DNA from: Desulfogranum mediterraneum DSM 13871
GTDB lineage: Bacteria; Desulfobacterota; Desulfobulbia; Desulfobulbales; Desulfobulbaceae
Assembly: GCF_000429965.1 (NCBI RefSeq)
Contig: NZ_KE387004.1
Location: forward strand, 127,526-191,525
Direction: 5' to 3'
Length of the DNA stretch: 64,000 bases
The position numbers were made by a program, and so were the translations under genes. How positions within the stretch are numbered: position 1 is the stretch's first letter; each line of letters begins with the position of its first letter. The notes beneath the pieces were generated by a model. That model was given only the letters and a program-made list of their open reading frames with translations, did no database searches and was not told where the DNA came from. Shown here piece after piece: positions 27,924 through 37,084 of this stretch.

Positions 27924-29378
27924 TTAGCGGCGCTGGCCGGCCTCCAGCCGGCCTTCGATGATCCGGGTCAGCTGCTCCTGAAGCAGCCGACGCATCTCCC
28001 CGGCCACCGGCGCCTCGGCCCACGACTCTCCCCCGCAGACCAACTGGAAGAAACGCTCACAGCTCCGCCGCTCCTCCCTGCTCCAGAAGGCGGTGAAACC
28101 GGCCTTGCTGCTCCCCTTGGCCAGCCGCTCTCCCTGCTGATAATCGCGCCTGCCATGGGCCCAGTTGACCACCTGGCGGTAAAAAAGGAGGCTGCGGTCC
28201 AGGAGGATGTAGAGCAGCTGGATATTGTTCACCGGCCCGACCTGGAGCTGCTCGCCGCCGACCTGCATGCCAAGGAGCTTGATCCCGGAGAGCCACTGCT
28301 TCCCCTTGATAGCCGTGCCCGCGGCCCCCAAGAGCCCCCCCAGGGTAGAGAAGACCCCAAAGGAGATCCCGGCGGTCGCAACATCCAGGCCGGCGCCCAG
28401 GGCCGCCCCGCCCATGGCCCCGGCCAGGATGATCTGCCGATCGGTGAGTCCCAGAAACTCCCAGGTCTTCCTGCTGAACAGGTCCTGGGCCAGGATGGAG
28501 TGCTCCGGCAGCACCAGGTTGAAGCGGTTATGCTTGTAGAGGTTGCGGATGGCCCGATGGGCGGCCTGTTCCCGGGCAGCGACATGGTGCTGATACTCCT
28601 GCCAGAGCCGCTCCTGGAGTTGCTCAGAGGCTCCACCGCTAGAGGGGACGCTCTTGCTGTAGGCCAGGGCCTGGCTCAAAAAGTCGAGGATGATATCCAC
28701 GCTCTGCTCGTTGCGGGCCTGCCAGTCCGCCTGAAAGGCCTGGACCACCCCGCGCAGGGCAGGCTCCCACTGCTGATCAATGGCCTTCAGGTTCTCCAGC
28801 AGCTCGATCCGTTGGATATAGGTGGCCCGCGAGGAGTTGAACAGGCGGGTGGCATTAAAGTGTTTCCTGAACTCGGACTGCCACTGGGCCAGGTAGCTGC
28901 TCTCTTCGTCTTTGCAGTTGATCACCGCCATCCTGGGGGCACCGCTGAGGCGGAGGATCTCCATCTCGGCCCGATCCATATTCCGAACCGGCCTGGAGCC
29001 ATCCACCACAAAGATAACCCCGCTGCCGGCTGCCACAGGGGTCAACAGGGCACAGTCATCCCTGAAGGCGGGATCGTCTTCATGGGCCTGGATAAAGGCC
29101 TCGATCAGGAGGGCATCCTCCCCCTGATAGCGCTGCAGCCAGCGCAGGGTCTTGCGTGGATTCTGAAAGCCCGGGGTATCGATGAAGCGGATCACCTCCC
29201 GGCCATCGACAATCACCGGAAAATCCTGGCAGACCTTGGTCTCACCGGGAACAGGGCTGACCCTGACGGAATCATCTTCCGCCAGGGTGGAAAGAACCGA
29301 AGATTTTCCCTCGTTGGGGTGGCCGATAATGGCAAACCTGGGAATCTGATGGGATGATGTGATCACGGCAGTAAACAT
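27924..29378 (-). CDS. GTPase with DUF3482 domain
   Basis: A 484-residue P-loop GTPase of the Era/TrmE-like class. G1 is FAIIGHPNEGKSSVLSTL, G3 is RFIDTPGFQ, and a G4-like NCKDEE follows AVINC. The C-terminal half is the DUF3482 region. It contains a Gly/Ala-rich hydrophobic hairpin (IILAGAMGGAALGAGLDVATAG) that may touch the membrane, then an alpha-helical tail. It overlaps the upstream DUF2868 gene by 16 bases. DUF2868 and DUF3482 genes are a known conserved pair of unknown function in proteobacteria. Confidence 0.85.
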   Translation of the reverse strand: MFTAVITSSHQIPRFAIIGHPNEGKSSVLSTLAEDDSVRVSPVPGETKVCQDFPVIVDGREVIRFIDTPGFQNPRKTLRWLQRYQGEDALLIEAFIQAHEDDPAFRDDCALLTPVAAGSGVIFVVDGSRPVRNMDRAEMEILRLSGAPRMAVINCKDEESSYLAQWQSEFRKHFNATRLFNSSRATYIQRIELLENLKAIDQQWEPALRGVVQAFQADWQARNEQSVDIILDFLSQALAYSKSVPSSGGASEQLQERLWQEYQHHVAAREQAAHRAIRNLYKHNRFNLVLPEHSILAQDLFSRKTWEFLGLTDRQIILAGAMGGAALGAGLDVATAGISFGVFSTLGGLLGAAGTAIKGKQWLSGIKLLGMQVGGEQLQVGPVNNIQLLYILLDRSLLFYRQVVNWAHGRRDYQQGERLAKGSSKAGFTAFWSREERRSCERFFQLVCGGESWAEAPVAGEMRRLLQEQLTRIIEGRLEAGQRR

Positions 29379-30970
29379 ACCTCTATCTCGGAGTCACCAA
29401 GGGTGGCCACCTTCATCTCCCATATCCGAGCGCCGGTCTGCTCGGGCTGGGTCAGGATGGTGTCTGCTCCTGGTTTTCCGATCAAAACTATGGTGATGAC
29501 CATCCCGGGCCCTGCGGCCCTGCGGAGGGTCTCGAGAAAGGAGAGAAACTCTTCAATGGGCGGTTGCCAGCTCTCCTGGACCACCACCACCCTGGCCACG
29601 GCCCCAGCCTTCACCTCCCTGGCCAGGGCCGCAGGCAGCCGGTCCTCGGCCTCCAGTTCATCGTCATAACTGTGGAGGGACAGCGGCGCCTCGCCGAGCC
29701 AGCTCTGCAACCCGGCTGCAAACTGCTCCAGGGGGAAATCGAGGGCCAGTTCTTCGGGCACCAACAGCCAGCTGCTCTTCACCGGCAGGGGAGCAGGCAC
29801 TGAGCCTGCCTCAGCCGTGTCCCCGGGCAGCTCCTGGGCAGGTTCCTCCGCTCTCCCGGCGGGCGGCGGCTGCTCTTTCTTACGGCCGGAACTCTCCACC
29901 AGGGGGGTAAGCAGCCTGCGAACAAGCTGACGAACCCCCGGATCCTCCATGGAAGGCAGCTCCGAGAGGAGTCGGCGCTGCCGAAGAAAACCAAAGAGCA
30001 ACAGCCCCAGCCTGGGGAGCAGCCCATAGCTAAGAACGGCACAGCAGAGGAAGGGCCACCAGGAGACCAGATCCAGGGTGGAGAGGTGATATATTCCATC
30101 CTTGAGCACCATCCGGCTGCCGGCTATGGCCTCAAGGCTCGGGTAGGCGAGCTCTTCCGGCAAGAGCCAGCTCCAGGGCAGGGCGATCCAGCGGACCAGC
30201 TCGGCAACCAGGGTCTCGGAGACCTGGAGGGTGGATTGCCAGCCAAAGGCAATATCAGAGAACAGGACCTTGGCCAGGGTGGTGCTCAGGATGCCGCCGT
30301 TGAAGCCGATGCCCACCAGTTGGAGCAGGAGAAAGGTTGACCAGAGCAACAGGCCGCCATAGGCGCCCGCGGGCCCTGCCCCGCTAAAAAAGGAGGTCCT
30401 GGCGGCCTCGCCAGCCGACCGCCGCCTGCTGCGGGCGCGGCGCTCCAGCCTGGCAGCGAGCCTCCAGCCGGCTCGACTGAGCCAGCGAACCAGGAAGGAG
30501 GCGGCCGGCTTGCGGCGGCGCAGGCCCCGCCAGGCAAGGGCCAGCAGCTGCGTAGCCAGGAGCAGGAGCTGCACCAGGACCAGGAGGACAAAGTAGGCCG
30601 TGACATTCAAGGGCGCCGTCCCGCCATAGGCCAGGAGGGGGGCAGTCACCCCGATGCCGAGCAGGAGGCCGCTGCCCAGGGCGGCAAGGCGCAGCAACAG
30701 CAGCAGCTCGCGGTAGACCCTGCCGGGCAGCTCTGCCGCGAGATCCGGCTGAGCCAGATACTCGGCCCGGCGCAGCTCCAGCCAGCGATGCACCAGGGCG
30801 CGATCGTTGTCTGTCTGGCCGGCAGCCCCCTGCTCAGGCACGATGGCATCGAGATAGAGGCTACGATCACGCCGGCTCAGACCGCGGTCATCGTCGGCGG
30901 ATCCGAGCCGATCCTGGCCCAAAAAAAACTCGAGATCGAGCAGTGCCGCAATACTCCACAGGCGTGCCAT
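29363..30970 (-). CDS. DUF2868 membrane protein
   Basis: A protein of about 535 residues with four or more membrane helices (LLLLLRLAALGSGLLLGIGV, YFVLLVLVQLLLLATQLLAL, GGLLLWSTFLLLQLVGIGF). The C-terminal soluble part contains P-loop-like strands without a full Walker motif (VARVVVVQESWQPPIEEF). It is recognised by its layout and by its partner, the DUF3482 GTPase, whose start lies inside its last codons. Start choice is uncertain: ATG 30970 (MARLWSIAALLD) is used here, GTG 31000 is possible. The function is unknown; the pair probably acts at the inner membrane. Confidence 0.8.
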   Translation of the reverse strand: MARLWSIAALLDLEFFLGQDRLGSADDDRGLSRRDRSLYLDAIVPEQGAAGQTDNDRALVHRWLELRRAEYLAQPDLAAELPGRVYRELLLLLRLAALGSGLLLGIGVTAPLLAYGGTAPLNVTAYFVLLVLVQLLLLATQLLALAWRGLRRRKPAASFLVRWLSRAGWRLAARLERRARSRRRSAGEAARTSFFSGAGPAGAYGGLLLWSTFLLLQLVGIGFNGGILSTTLAKVLFSDIAFGWQSTLQVSETLVAELVRWIALPWSWLLPEELAYPSLEAIAGSRMVLKDGIYHLSTLDLVSWWPFLCCAVLSYGLLPRLGLLLFGFLRQRRLLSELPSMEDPGVRQLVRRLLTPLVESSGRKKEQPPPAGRAEEPAQELPGDTAEAGSVPAPLPVKSSWLLVPEELALDFPLEQFAAGLQSWLGEAPLSLHSYDDELEAEDRLPAALAREVKAGAVARVVVVQESWQPPIEEFLSFLETLRRAAGPGMVITIVLIGKPGADTILTQPEQTGARIWEMKVATLGDSEIEVCLLP

Positions 30971-31144
30971 CAAAAGCCCCCCCCGGAGAGCAGAATGCAC
31001 AGGGCCAACGAAAAAGAATTGCAGGAGATTTTCATTTTAGCTACAACACCTCTTGGCGTTTTCCCCAGAGGGGCAACGCCCTGATAAAAAAAACGAGTTT
31101 GTGCCGACAAACCCAAAGAGCACCTCCCTAGCATATCGAGAAAG

Positions 31145-31870
31145 ATGATGGACAACAAGCCCCAGCAGCCAAAAAAAGATCCCCGCCCGTCGATGCCCCT
31201 GCTCCGCCAGGGGGCCGGTGCTGCCTGGCCCATCTGTCTTGGTTATTTTCCCGTTGGCCTGGCCCTGGGGGTCCTGGCCCAGCAGGCCTCCATTCCGGTC
31301 TGGGCAGTGGCCATGATGTCCATCCTGGTCTTTGCCGGCAGCGGCCAGTTTATCTGTGTGGCCATGCTGGCCAGCGGGGCCTCCATCCTGGCCATCATCC
31401 TGACCGTCTTCGTGGTCAACCTGCGTCATGCCCTGATGAGTTCGGCCCTGGCCATTCACCTCCAGGGAGTCAATCGCTGGTTCCTCTCCCTCTTTGCCTA
31501 CGGGATCACGGACGAGAGCTTTGCCGTCAACATGACCAGGTTTCGTGACCAGGAGTGGAGCCGCTGGAGCGCCCTGACGGTCAACCAACTCTCCAACCTG
31601 GTCTGGATCAGCTCCACGGTGAGCGGTACGGTCATCGGCCAGTTCATCCCCCAGGGAGCCTTTGGTATCGACTATGCCCTCACCGGCATGTTCATCTGCC
31701 TGCTGGGCTACCAGCTCCAGGGCAAGATCTTCGTGGCCACGGCCCTCATCGCCGCCGTGATCGCCACCCTCTGGTATGTGGTCATCCCCGGCGACTCCTA
31801 TATCGTCGCCGCCTCCATGCTGGCGGCGACCATCGGCTTTATCCTCAAACGACGCTGGAGAAAAAAATAA
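31145..31870 (+). CDS. azlC: AzlC-type branched-chain amino acid exporter, large subunit
   Basis: A 241-residue membrane protein with about five helices and the family signature GAGAAWPICLGYFPVGLALGVLA close to the N-terminus. It continues FAGSGQFICVAMLASGAS and VNLRHALMSSALA, the most conserved AzlC blocks. With AzlD it forms a two-component exporter for branched-chain amino acids or analogues. Its TAA overlaps the azlD start (TAATG), so the two are coupled. A co-located regulator is not seen. Confidence 0.92.
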   Translation: MMDNKPQQPKKDPRPSMPLLRQGAGAAWPICLGYFPVGLALGVLAQQASIPVWAVAMMSILVFAGSGQFICVAMLASGASILAIILTVFVVNLRHALMSSALAIHLQGVNRWFLSLFAYGITDESFAVNMTRFRDQEWSRWSALTVNQLSNLVWISSTVSGTVIGQFIPQGAFGIDYALTGMFICLLGYQLQGKIFVATALIAAVIATLWYVVIPGDSYIVAASMLAATIGFILKRRWRKK

Positions 31871-32190
31871 TGCGCTTTCTCGACTACCTGCTGCTCTTTG
31901 CAGGCATGGGCCTGGTCACCTATATCCCCCGTTGGCTGCCGCTGCTCTACCTGGCCCACCGGCGGCTGCCCCAGTGGCTGATCGACTGGCTCAGCCTGAT
32001 TCCGGTGGCCATCCTCAGCGCCCTGCTGGCACCGATCCTCTTTACCCAGGCTGCTCCACGGGCCATCGACCTGGGCAAACCGGAACTGCTGATCGCCATC
32101 CCCACCTTTGTGGTGGCCTGGAAGACCAAGAGCCTGGGGGGAACGGTGATCGTGGGGATGGCACTCTACTGGCTGGTCGGCATGATATAA
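31870..32190 (+). CDS. azlD: AzlD-type branched-chain amino acid exporter, small subunit
   Basis: A 106-residue, four-helix partner of AzlC. The signature GMGLVTYIPRWLPLLYL and the end LGGTVIVGMALYWLVGMI fit AzlD. It begins on the last base of the azlC stop codon. The gene is convergent with the response regulator-cyclase, about 75 bases away. Confidence 0.92.
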   Translation: MRFLDYLLLFAGMGLVTYIPRWLPLLYLAHRRLPQWLIDWLSLIPVAILSALLAPILFTQAAPRAIDLGKPELLIAIPTFVVAWKTKSLGGTVIVGMALYWLVGMI

Positions 32191-32265
32191 AGTGGGCCGA
32201 GGAGTGGAGGGGGCGAGCAGGCAGGCCGGGACCGGAGAAGGCCTCAAGGCAGACTCAAGGCAGGC

Positions 32266-33354
32266 TCAAGCGGCAACAGACTCCTCGGGAGAGCGTGGCC
32301 CCAGGAGAAAGGCCATGGCACGGCCCCCCTTGCCTTTCATCTCCACCTGGAGCGGCTTGGAAAAACGATATTCAGCTGCAAGTGTTTCATGCACCTGGGC
32401 AGAGACATTGATCTTCATGGGCGCAGAGAGGGACTCCAGCCGGGAGGCCACATTCACGGTATCACCAAAGATATCGTAAAGATACTTGTCCGTGCCCACA
32501 ATCCCGCCCACCACATCACCGCAGTGCATCCCAATCCGGACCTGCCACTTGTGAGCGGCCCGTTGGTTTCGCTCCTCCATAAAGGCGATGATCGCCAGGG
32601 CGGTATCCGCCATCTTGTGGGCGTGACGGGGATCGGCCTCCGGAATACCACAGGTACAGAGGAAGGCATCGCCCACGGTCTTCATCCGTTCACAGCCGTG
32701 TTCCCTGGCAATGGCATCAAAGCCGGAGAAGATCTGGTTGAGTTCCTCTATCAGGATGTCCGGTCGAAGCAGGGAGGCGGCAGCGGTAAACTGGACAATA
32801 TCGATAAAGCAGACCGAGACATTGGTGTAGAGCTGGGGGGAGAAACTGCCGGTGGCAATCAGCTCCTGGGCAACCCGGGCAGGGAGCACATTCAGAAGCA
32901 GGCCCTCTGATCGCTGCTTCTCCAACTGCAGCTGCCGGTTCTTCTCCTCCAGCTGCCGCTGGAGACGGCAGAGCTTGAGGTGGGTATGGATCCTGGCCAG
33001 AACCTCGGCACTGTGAAAGGGCTTGGTGATGTAATCCACACCCCCGACTTCAAATCCCCGCACCTTGTTGGCGGCTCTATCCAGGGAAGAGATAAAGACC
33101 ACCGGAATATCCCTGAACTGCTCGTTCTTTTTCAACAGTGTACAGAGGGTGTAGCCATCCATGCCCGGCATCATGATATCAAGAACGATCAGCTCCGGCA
33201 GCGTGGTCCGGTTTTGGTGCAGATGGGCAAGGGCCTGGTCGGCATCGCCTGCCAGGCTCACCGCATAGCCCTGCTGGGTCAACAGTCTCTCCAGAATCTT
33301 CTGGTTGATAACGGAATCCTCGACCACCAATATCCGCTCTTGATTCGCTGTCAT
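32266..33354 (-). CDS. Response regulator fused to class III adenylate cyclase
   Basis: A 362-residue signalling protein. Residues 1-125 are a receiver domain (phospho-acceptor Asp59 in IVLDIMMPGMDGY, Lys111 in ITKPF). A coiled-coil linker (LQRQLEEKNRQLQLEKQRS) joins it to a class III cyclase domain. Metal ligands are Asp185 (CFIDIVQFT) and Asp229 (TVGDAF). The transition-state Asn301 and Arg305 are in VNVASR. Lys225 and Asp294 form the adenine-specifying pair, so cAMP rather than cGMP is predicted. ATG 33354 replaces an in-frame TTG one codon earlier. No sensor kinase is adjacent. Confidence 0.9.
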   Translation of the reverse strand: MTANQERILVVEDSVINQKILERLLTQQGYAVSLAGDADQALAHLHQNRTTLPELIVLDIMMPGMDGYTLCTLLKKNEQFRDIPVVFISSLDRAANKVRGFEVGGVDYITKPFHSAEVLARIHTHLKLCRLQRQLEEKNRQLQLEKQRSEGLLLNVLPARVAQELIATGSFSPQLYTNVSVCFIDIVQFTAAASLLRPDILIEELNQIFSGFDAIAREHGCERMKTVGDAFLCTCGIPEADPRHAHKMADTALAIIAFMEERNQRAAHKWQVRIGMHCGDVVGGIVGTDKYLYDIFGDTVNVASRLESLSAPMKINVSAQVHETLAAEYRFSKPLQVEMKGKGGRAMAFLLGPRSPEESVAA

Positions 33355-33400
33355 CAAAATCTCACCACCCGATTGCGGTCATCAAGGTCAGGCCAAAGGC

Positions 33401-34486
33401 TCAACCGCCCTGTCGTGCCCGCTGCTGCAGCGCCAGATCCATCAGCACCAGGGCAGCCATGGATTCGACAATGGGTATGGCCCTGGGTACCACACAGGGG
33501 TCATGGCGCCCCTTGGCCGCCAGCTCCACCTGATTGCCGTCAAAGTCGACGGTCTGCTGCACCCTGCCGATGGTGGCCACCGGCTTGAAGGCGACCCGGA
33601 AGATGATCGGTTCACCGTTGCTGATCCCCCCCTGGACCCCGCCGGAGTTGTTGCTGCTGGTACCCAAGCCGGCACCCTTCCTGACAAAGGGGTCGTTGTG
33701 CTCACTGCCCCGCATCCGGGTGCCGGCAAAGCCTGAACCGATATCAAACCCCTTGGTGGCCGGCAGGGAGAGCATGGCCTGGGCCAGGCAGGCATCGAGC
33801 TTGTCAAAGATGGGCTCCCCCAGCCCAACGGGCAGGTTCCGGCAGACACAGGTCAGGATACCGCCGGTGGAGTCCTTGGCCTCCAGGATCTCAGCCACCC
33901 GCTGCTCCATCAACTCGGCCGTGGGCCCGTGGGGGCAACGGATCAGGGTGGAGTCCACCTCCTGCCGGCTGATCCGGCCGGGATCGATGGCCGGGGCCTC
34001 GATATCGCCCACCGAACTCACCCAGGCGACGATCTCGGTGCCATAGTTCTGCTGCAGCCACTTCTCGGCGATGGCACCAGCCGCCACCCGACCGATGGTC
34101 TCGCGGGCACTGGAACGGCCGCCGCCGCTGGAGGCCCGGATGCCGTACTTGAGCTGGTAGGTGAAATCCGCATGGGAGGGTCGGGGAATGGTGCTCATCT
34201 CCCCGTAATCTCCCGGGCGCTGATCCTTGTTATGGATCAGCAGCATGATCGGCGTGCCCAGGGTTCGACCGAACTCGGTGCCCGAGTAGATGGTCACCTG
34301 ATCCGCCTCCTGGCGCGGGGTGGTCAGATCACTCTGTCCGGGCCGCCGCCTGGAGAGTTGCGGCTGGATATCCGCCTCGCTCAGCTCCATCCCCGGAGGA
34401 CAGCCGTCAACGATGGCCCCCACTCCCTTGCAGTGTGATTCGCCAAAGGTACTTACCTTATAGAGTGTCCCCAGTGTGCTGGACAT
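33401..34486 (-). CDS. aroC: Chorismate synthase
   Basis: A 361-residue FMN-dependent enzyme making chorismate from EPSP, the last shikimate step. The family signatures are present: [18 protein letters not shown] near the start, [19 protein letters not shown] in the middle, and [25 protein letters not shown]-like Shine-Dalgarno precedes ATG 34486. It stands alone on the minus strand downstream of the epimerase, with about 170 bases between them. Confidence 0.96.
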   Translation of the reverse strand: MSSTLGTLYKVSTFGESHCKGVGAIVDGCPPGMELSEADIQPQLSRRRPGQSDLTTPRQEADQVTIYSGTEFGRTLGTPIMLLIHNKDQRPGDYGEMSTIPRPSHADFTYQLKYGIRASSGGGRSSARETIGRVAAGAIAEKWLQQNYGTEIVAWVSSVGDIEAPAIDPGRISRQEVDSTLIRCPHGPTAELMEQRVAEILEAKDSTGGILTCVCRNLPVGLGEPIFDKLDACLAQAMLSLPATKGFDIGSGFAGTRMRGSEHNDPFVRKGAGLGTSSNNSGGVQGGISNGEPIIFRVAFKPVATIGRVQQTVDFDGNQVELAAKGRHDPCVVPRAIPIVESMAALVLMDLALQQRARQGG

Positions 34487-34654
34487 AACGTCTCCCTTGT
34501 CTGATCTTTGCGGGGTATCATCGCTGCCTGCCGACCTGCTCCGAAGAGATCCAGCTCGGCCCCGGCCTCAAACCACCCGCCTTATGGTCTGCCGGTCGGC
34601 GGCCCCATCATAGAGCCGTCGACCGGATCTTCCCTCGGCCAAAGAGCGGCCACC

Positions 34655-35686
34655 TCATTGGCTGAACTTCTCCAGATACCAGCCACTGGCCTTATCCAGC
34701 CCCTGGCGCACCGAGTAGGCGGGTGCATAGCCCAGCAGCTGCTCGGCCTTGCTGATATCGGCCAGGGAATGGCGGACATCACCGGCACGGAAGTCACGAT
34801 AGACCGCCTGGGCAGCCGCCACCTCGGGGCGGCGGACGGCGACCCGTTCCCGGATCAGTTCAAACAGGGTCGTCAACGAGGTCCTGGCGCCGCAGGCCAC
34901 GTTATAGGTCTGATTCAGTGCCTCCTGGTCGGTGACCGTGGCAGCCAGGATATTGGCCTGGACACAGTTCTCGATAAAACAGAAGTCCCGACTGGTCTCG
35001 CCGTCGCCGTTGATAAAGACCTTCTCCCCCTGGAGGAGTCCGCCGAACCACTTGGGAATCACCGCCGCATAGGCACCCTCGGGATCCTGGCGCTGGCCAA
35101 AGATATTGAAGTAGCGCAAGCCGATGGTGGCAAAACCATAGGTCCGGGCAAAGACCTGGGCATAGAGTTCGTTGACCAGCTTGGTCACGGCATAGGGGGA
35201 GAGCGGGTTGCCGATCTTCTCTTCCACCTTGGGCAGATCCGGATGATCGCCATAGGTGGAGCTGGAGGCGGCATAGACAAAACGGGTGACCCCGGCATCC
35301 CGGGCGGCAACCAGCATGTTCAAAAATCCGCTGATATTGTTTTCGTTGGTGGTGATCGGGTCTTCGATGGAGCGGGGCACCGAGCCCAGGGCTGCCTGGT
35401 GGAGGACATAGTCCACCCCCTCGCAGGCCGCCTGACACCGTTCCAGCTCACGGATGTCTCCCTCAAGCAGCTGGAAGCGCTGCCACTGGCCGGCGTCTAC
35501 CCGGGAGCGGACCTCATCCAGGTTATGATGATGACCGGTGGAAAAGTTATCCAGCCCCACCACCCGCTGATCGAGCTTGAGCAAGGTTTCCAGCAGGTTG
35601 GAGCCGATAAAGCCGCCCACACCGGTGATCAGCCAGGCCTTGGGCTGCTGCTGGAGGAGTTTTTGTTGTTTTGTATATCTGCTCAT
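34655..35686 (-). CDS. wbpP: UDP-N-acetylglucosamine 4-epimerase (WbpP/TviC type)
   Basis: A 343-residue extended SDR. The NAD site is [19 protein letters not shown], the catalytic Ser and Tyr are in [11 protein letters not shown] and SPYAVTK, and the signature [19 protein letters not shown] is clear. The whole sequence follows Pseudomonas WbpP and Salmonella TviC closely, down to the [14 protein letters not shown] block. It should interconvert UDP-GlcNAc (and UDP-GlcNAcA) with the galacto forms for surface polysaccharide. The rest of an O-antigen cluster is not next to it. Confidence 0.92.
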   Translation of the reverse strand: MSRYTKQQKLLQQQPKAWLITGVGGFIGSNLLETLLKLDQRVVGLDNFSTGHHHNLDEVRSRVDAGQWQRFQLLEGDIRELERCQAACEGVDYVLHQAALGSVPRSIEDPITTNENNISGFLNMLVAARDAGVTRFVYAASSSTYGDHPDLPKVEEKIGNPLSPYAVTKLVNELYAQVFARTYGFATIGLRYFNIFGQRQDPEGAYAAVIPKWFGGLLQGEKVFINGDGETSRDFCFIENCVQANILAATVTDQEALNQTYNVACGARTSLTTLFELIRERVAVRRPEVAAAQAVYRDFRAGDVRHSLADISKAEQLLGYAPAYSVRQGLDKASGWYLEKFSQ

Positions 35687-35881
35687 AGTATCTTTTTTCT
35701 AAGGAACTGTTACCTGATTACCTGGGGAGGAGCCGGGCCTTGGGCCGTGAGCTCGACCGGATGACCGGTCGCCTGCCCTGCAGGCCTTGGACTGAAGATA
35801 GCCTACAGGTTCATCACCCGCAGCCATTCACTCTCTAGGAATATCACAGTTATTGATCGATTGAAAGGATCAATCCACAAT

Positions 35882-37084
35882 ATGCCCCAGCCACACATGG
35901 CCTCTCTGAAAACGCAGTCACCCCTGCAGCAGCGAAAGATCATCCACATCGACATGGATGCCTTCTTTGCCTCCATCGAGCAGCTGGATAATCCCCGGCT
36001 CCGCGGCAAGCCGGTGATCGTGGGCGGTGACCCCAGCGGCAGGGGGGTGGTGGCGGCCTGTTCCTATGAGGCCAGAACATTCGGGATCCACTCGGCCATG
36101 CCCTGTGCCCATGCCCAGCGGCTCTGTCGCCAGGCGGTGTTTGTCCGCCCGCGCAGGGAACGCTACCTGGAGATCTCCCGCCAGACCATGGCCCTGTTCT
36201 CCCGCTACACCGACCTGGTGGAACCCCTCTCCATCGATGAGGCCTTTCTCGATATCACCGTCAATCACCTGGGCAACCCCTCGGCCACCCGAATCGCCCA
36301 ACTCCTCCGTCGGGAGATCTACGCAGTCACCGGTCTCACCGCCTCTGCCGGGGTCTCCTACAACAAGTTCCTGGCCAAGGTGGCCTCTGATCAGAACAAA
36401 CCCGACGGCCTGAGCGTGATCCTCCCCCAGGAGGCCGAGGCCTTTATCCGCCGCCTGCCGGTGCGCAAGTTTTATGGGGTGGGCCAGGTGACCGAGAAGA
36501 AGATGCACAGACTGGGTATCCGCACAGGTGCGGACCTGGCCCGTTTTTCCAGGGAAGAGCTCAGCGCCGCCTTTGGCAGCAACGGGGCTTTTTTTTACGA
36601 GATCGTCCGGGGGATCGACCACCGCCCGGTGCACATCCAGCGGACCCGCAAATCCATCGGCAGCGAGACCACCCTCCAGGAGGATGTGCTTGAGCTGGAG
36701 GCGGTACTGGAGGTCATCGAAGAGATCAGCCGCCAGGTGGGCGGGGCCCTTGAGCGGAGGAAGATCGGCGGCCGTACCCTCAGCCTCAAGGTCCGCTACG
36801 ATGACTTCACCACCATCAGCCGCTCCCAGAGCAGCCCAGGGGGTTTTTTCGACAGCCAGGATATCCGCCCCCAGATCCCGGGGCTGCTGGCCGCCACCGA
36901 GGCGGGCCAAAGAAAGATCCGCCTGCTGGGCCTGACGGTCTCCAACCTCATGGACCAGGGACGCTATCGCCAGCTGCCCCTGCCCTTCCCTGCTCCGACC
37001 CTGGACTCACCGGGAGCACGGATTGCCCAACTCCGCAGAAGGGAACCGGGATGCACCCCTGGACCTGCCACGCCCTATGTTTGA
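35882..37084 (+). CDS. dinB: DNA polymerase IV (Y family)
   Basis: A 400-residue translesion polymerase. Active-site carboxylates are in IIHIDMDAFFASIE and SIDEAFLDIT; the YNKFLAKVASDQNKPDGL motif, helix-hairpin-helix and little-finger regions follow. The C-terminus ends with an unusual proline-rich tail, without an obvious canonical clamp-binding QLxLF; QLPLPF near the end is the best candidate. ATG 35882 was chosen over an upstream TTG. The stop overlaps the start of the antiporter gene by eight bases. Confidence 0.93.
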   Translation: MPQPHMASLKTQSPLQQRKIIHIDMDAFFASIEQLDNPRLRGKPVIVGGDPSGRGVVAACSYEARTFGIHSAMPCAHAQRLCRQAVFVRPRRERYLEISRQTMALFSRYTDLVEPLSIDEAFLDITVNHLGNPSATRIAQLLRREIYAVTGLTASAGVSYNKFLAKVASDQNKPDGLSVILPQEAEAFIRRLPVRKFYGVGQVTEKKMHRLGIRTGADLARFSREELSAAFGSNGAFFYEIVRGIDHRPVHIQRTRKSIGSETTLQEDVLELEAVLEVIEEISRQVGGALERRKIGGRTLSLKVRYDDFTTISRSQSSPGGFFDSQDIRPQIPGLLAATEAGQRKIRLLGLTVSNLMDQGRYRQLPLPFPAPTLDSPGARIAQLRRREPGCTPGPATPYV

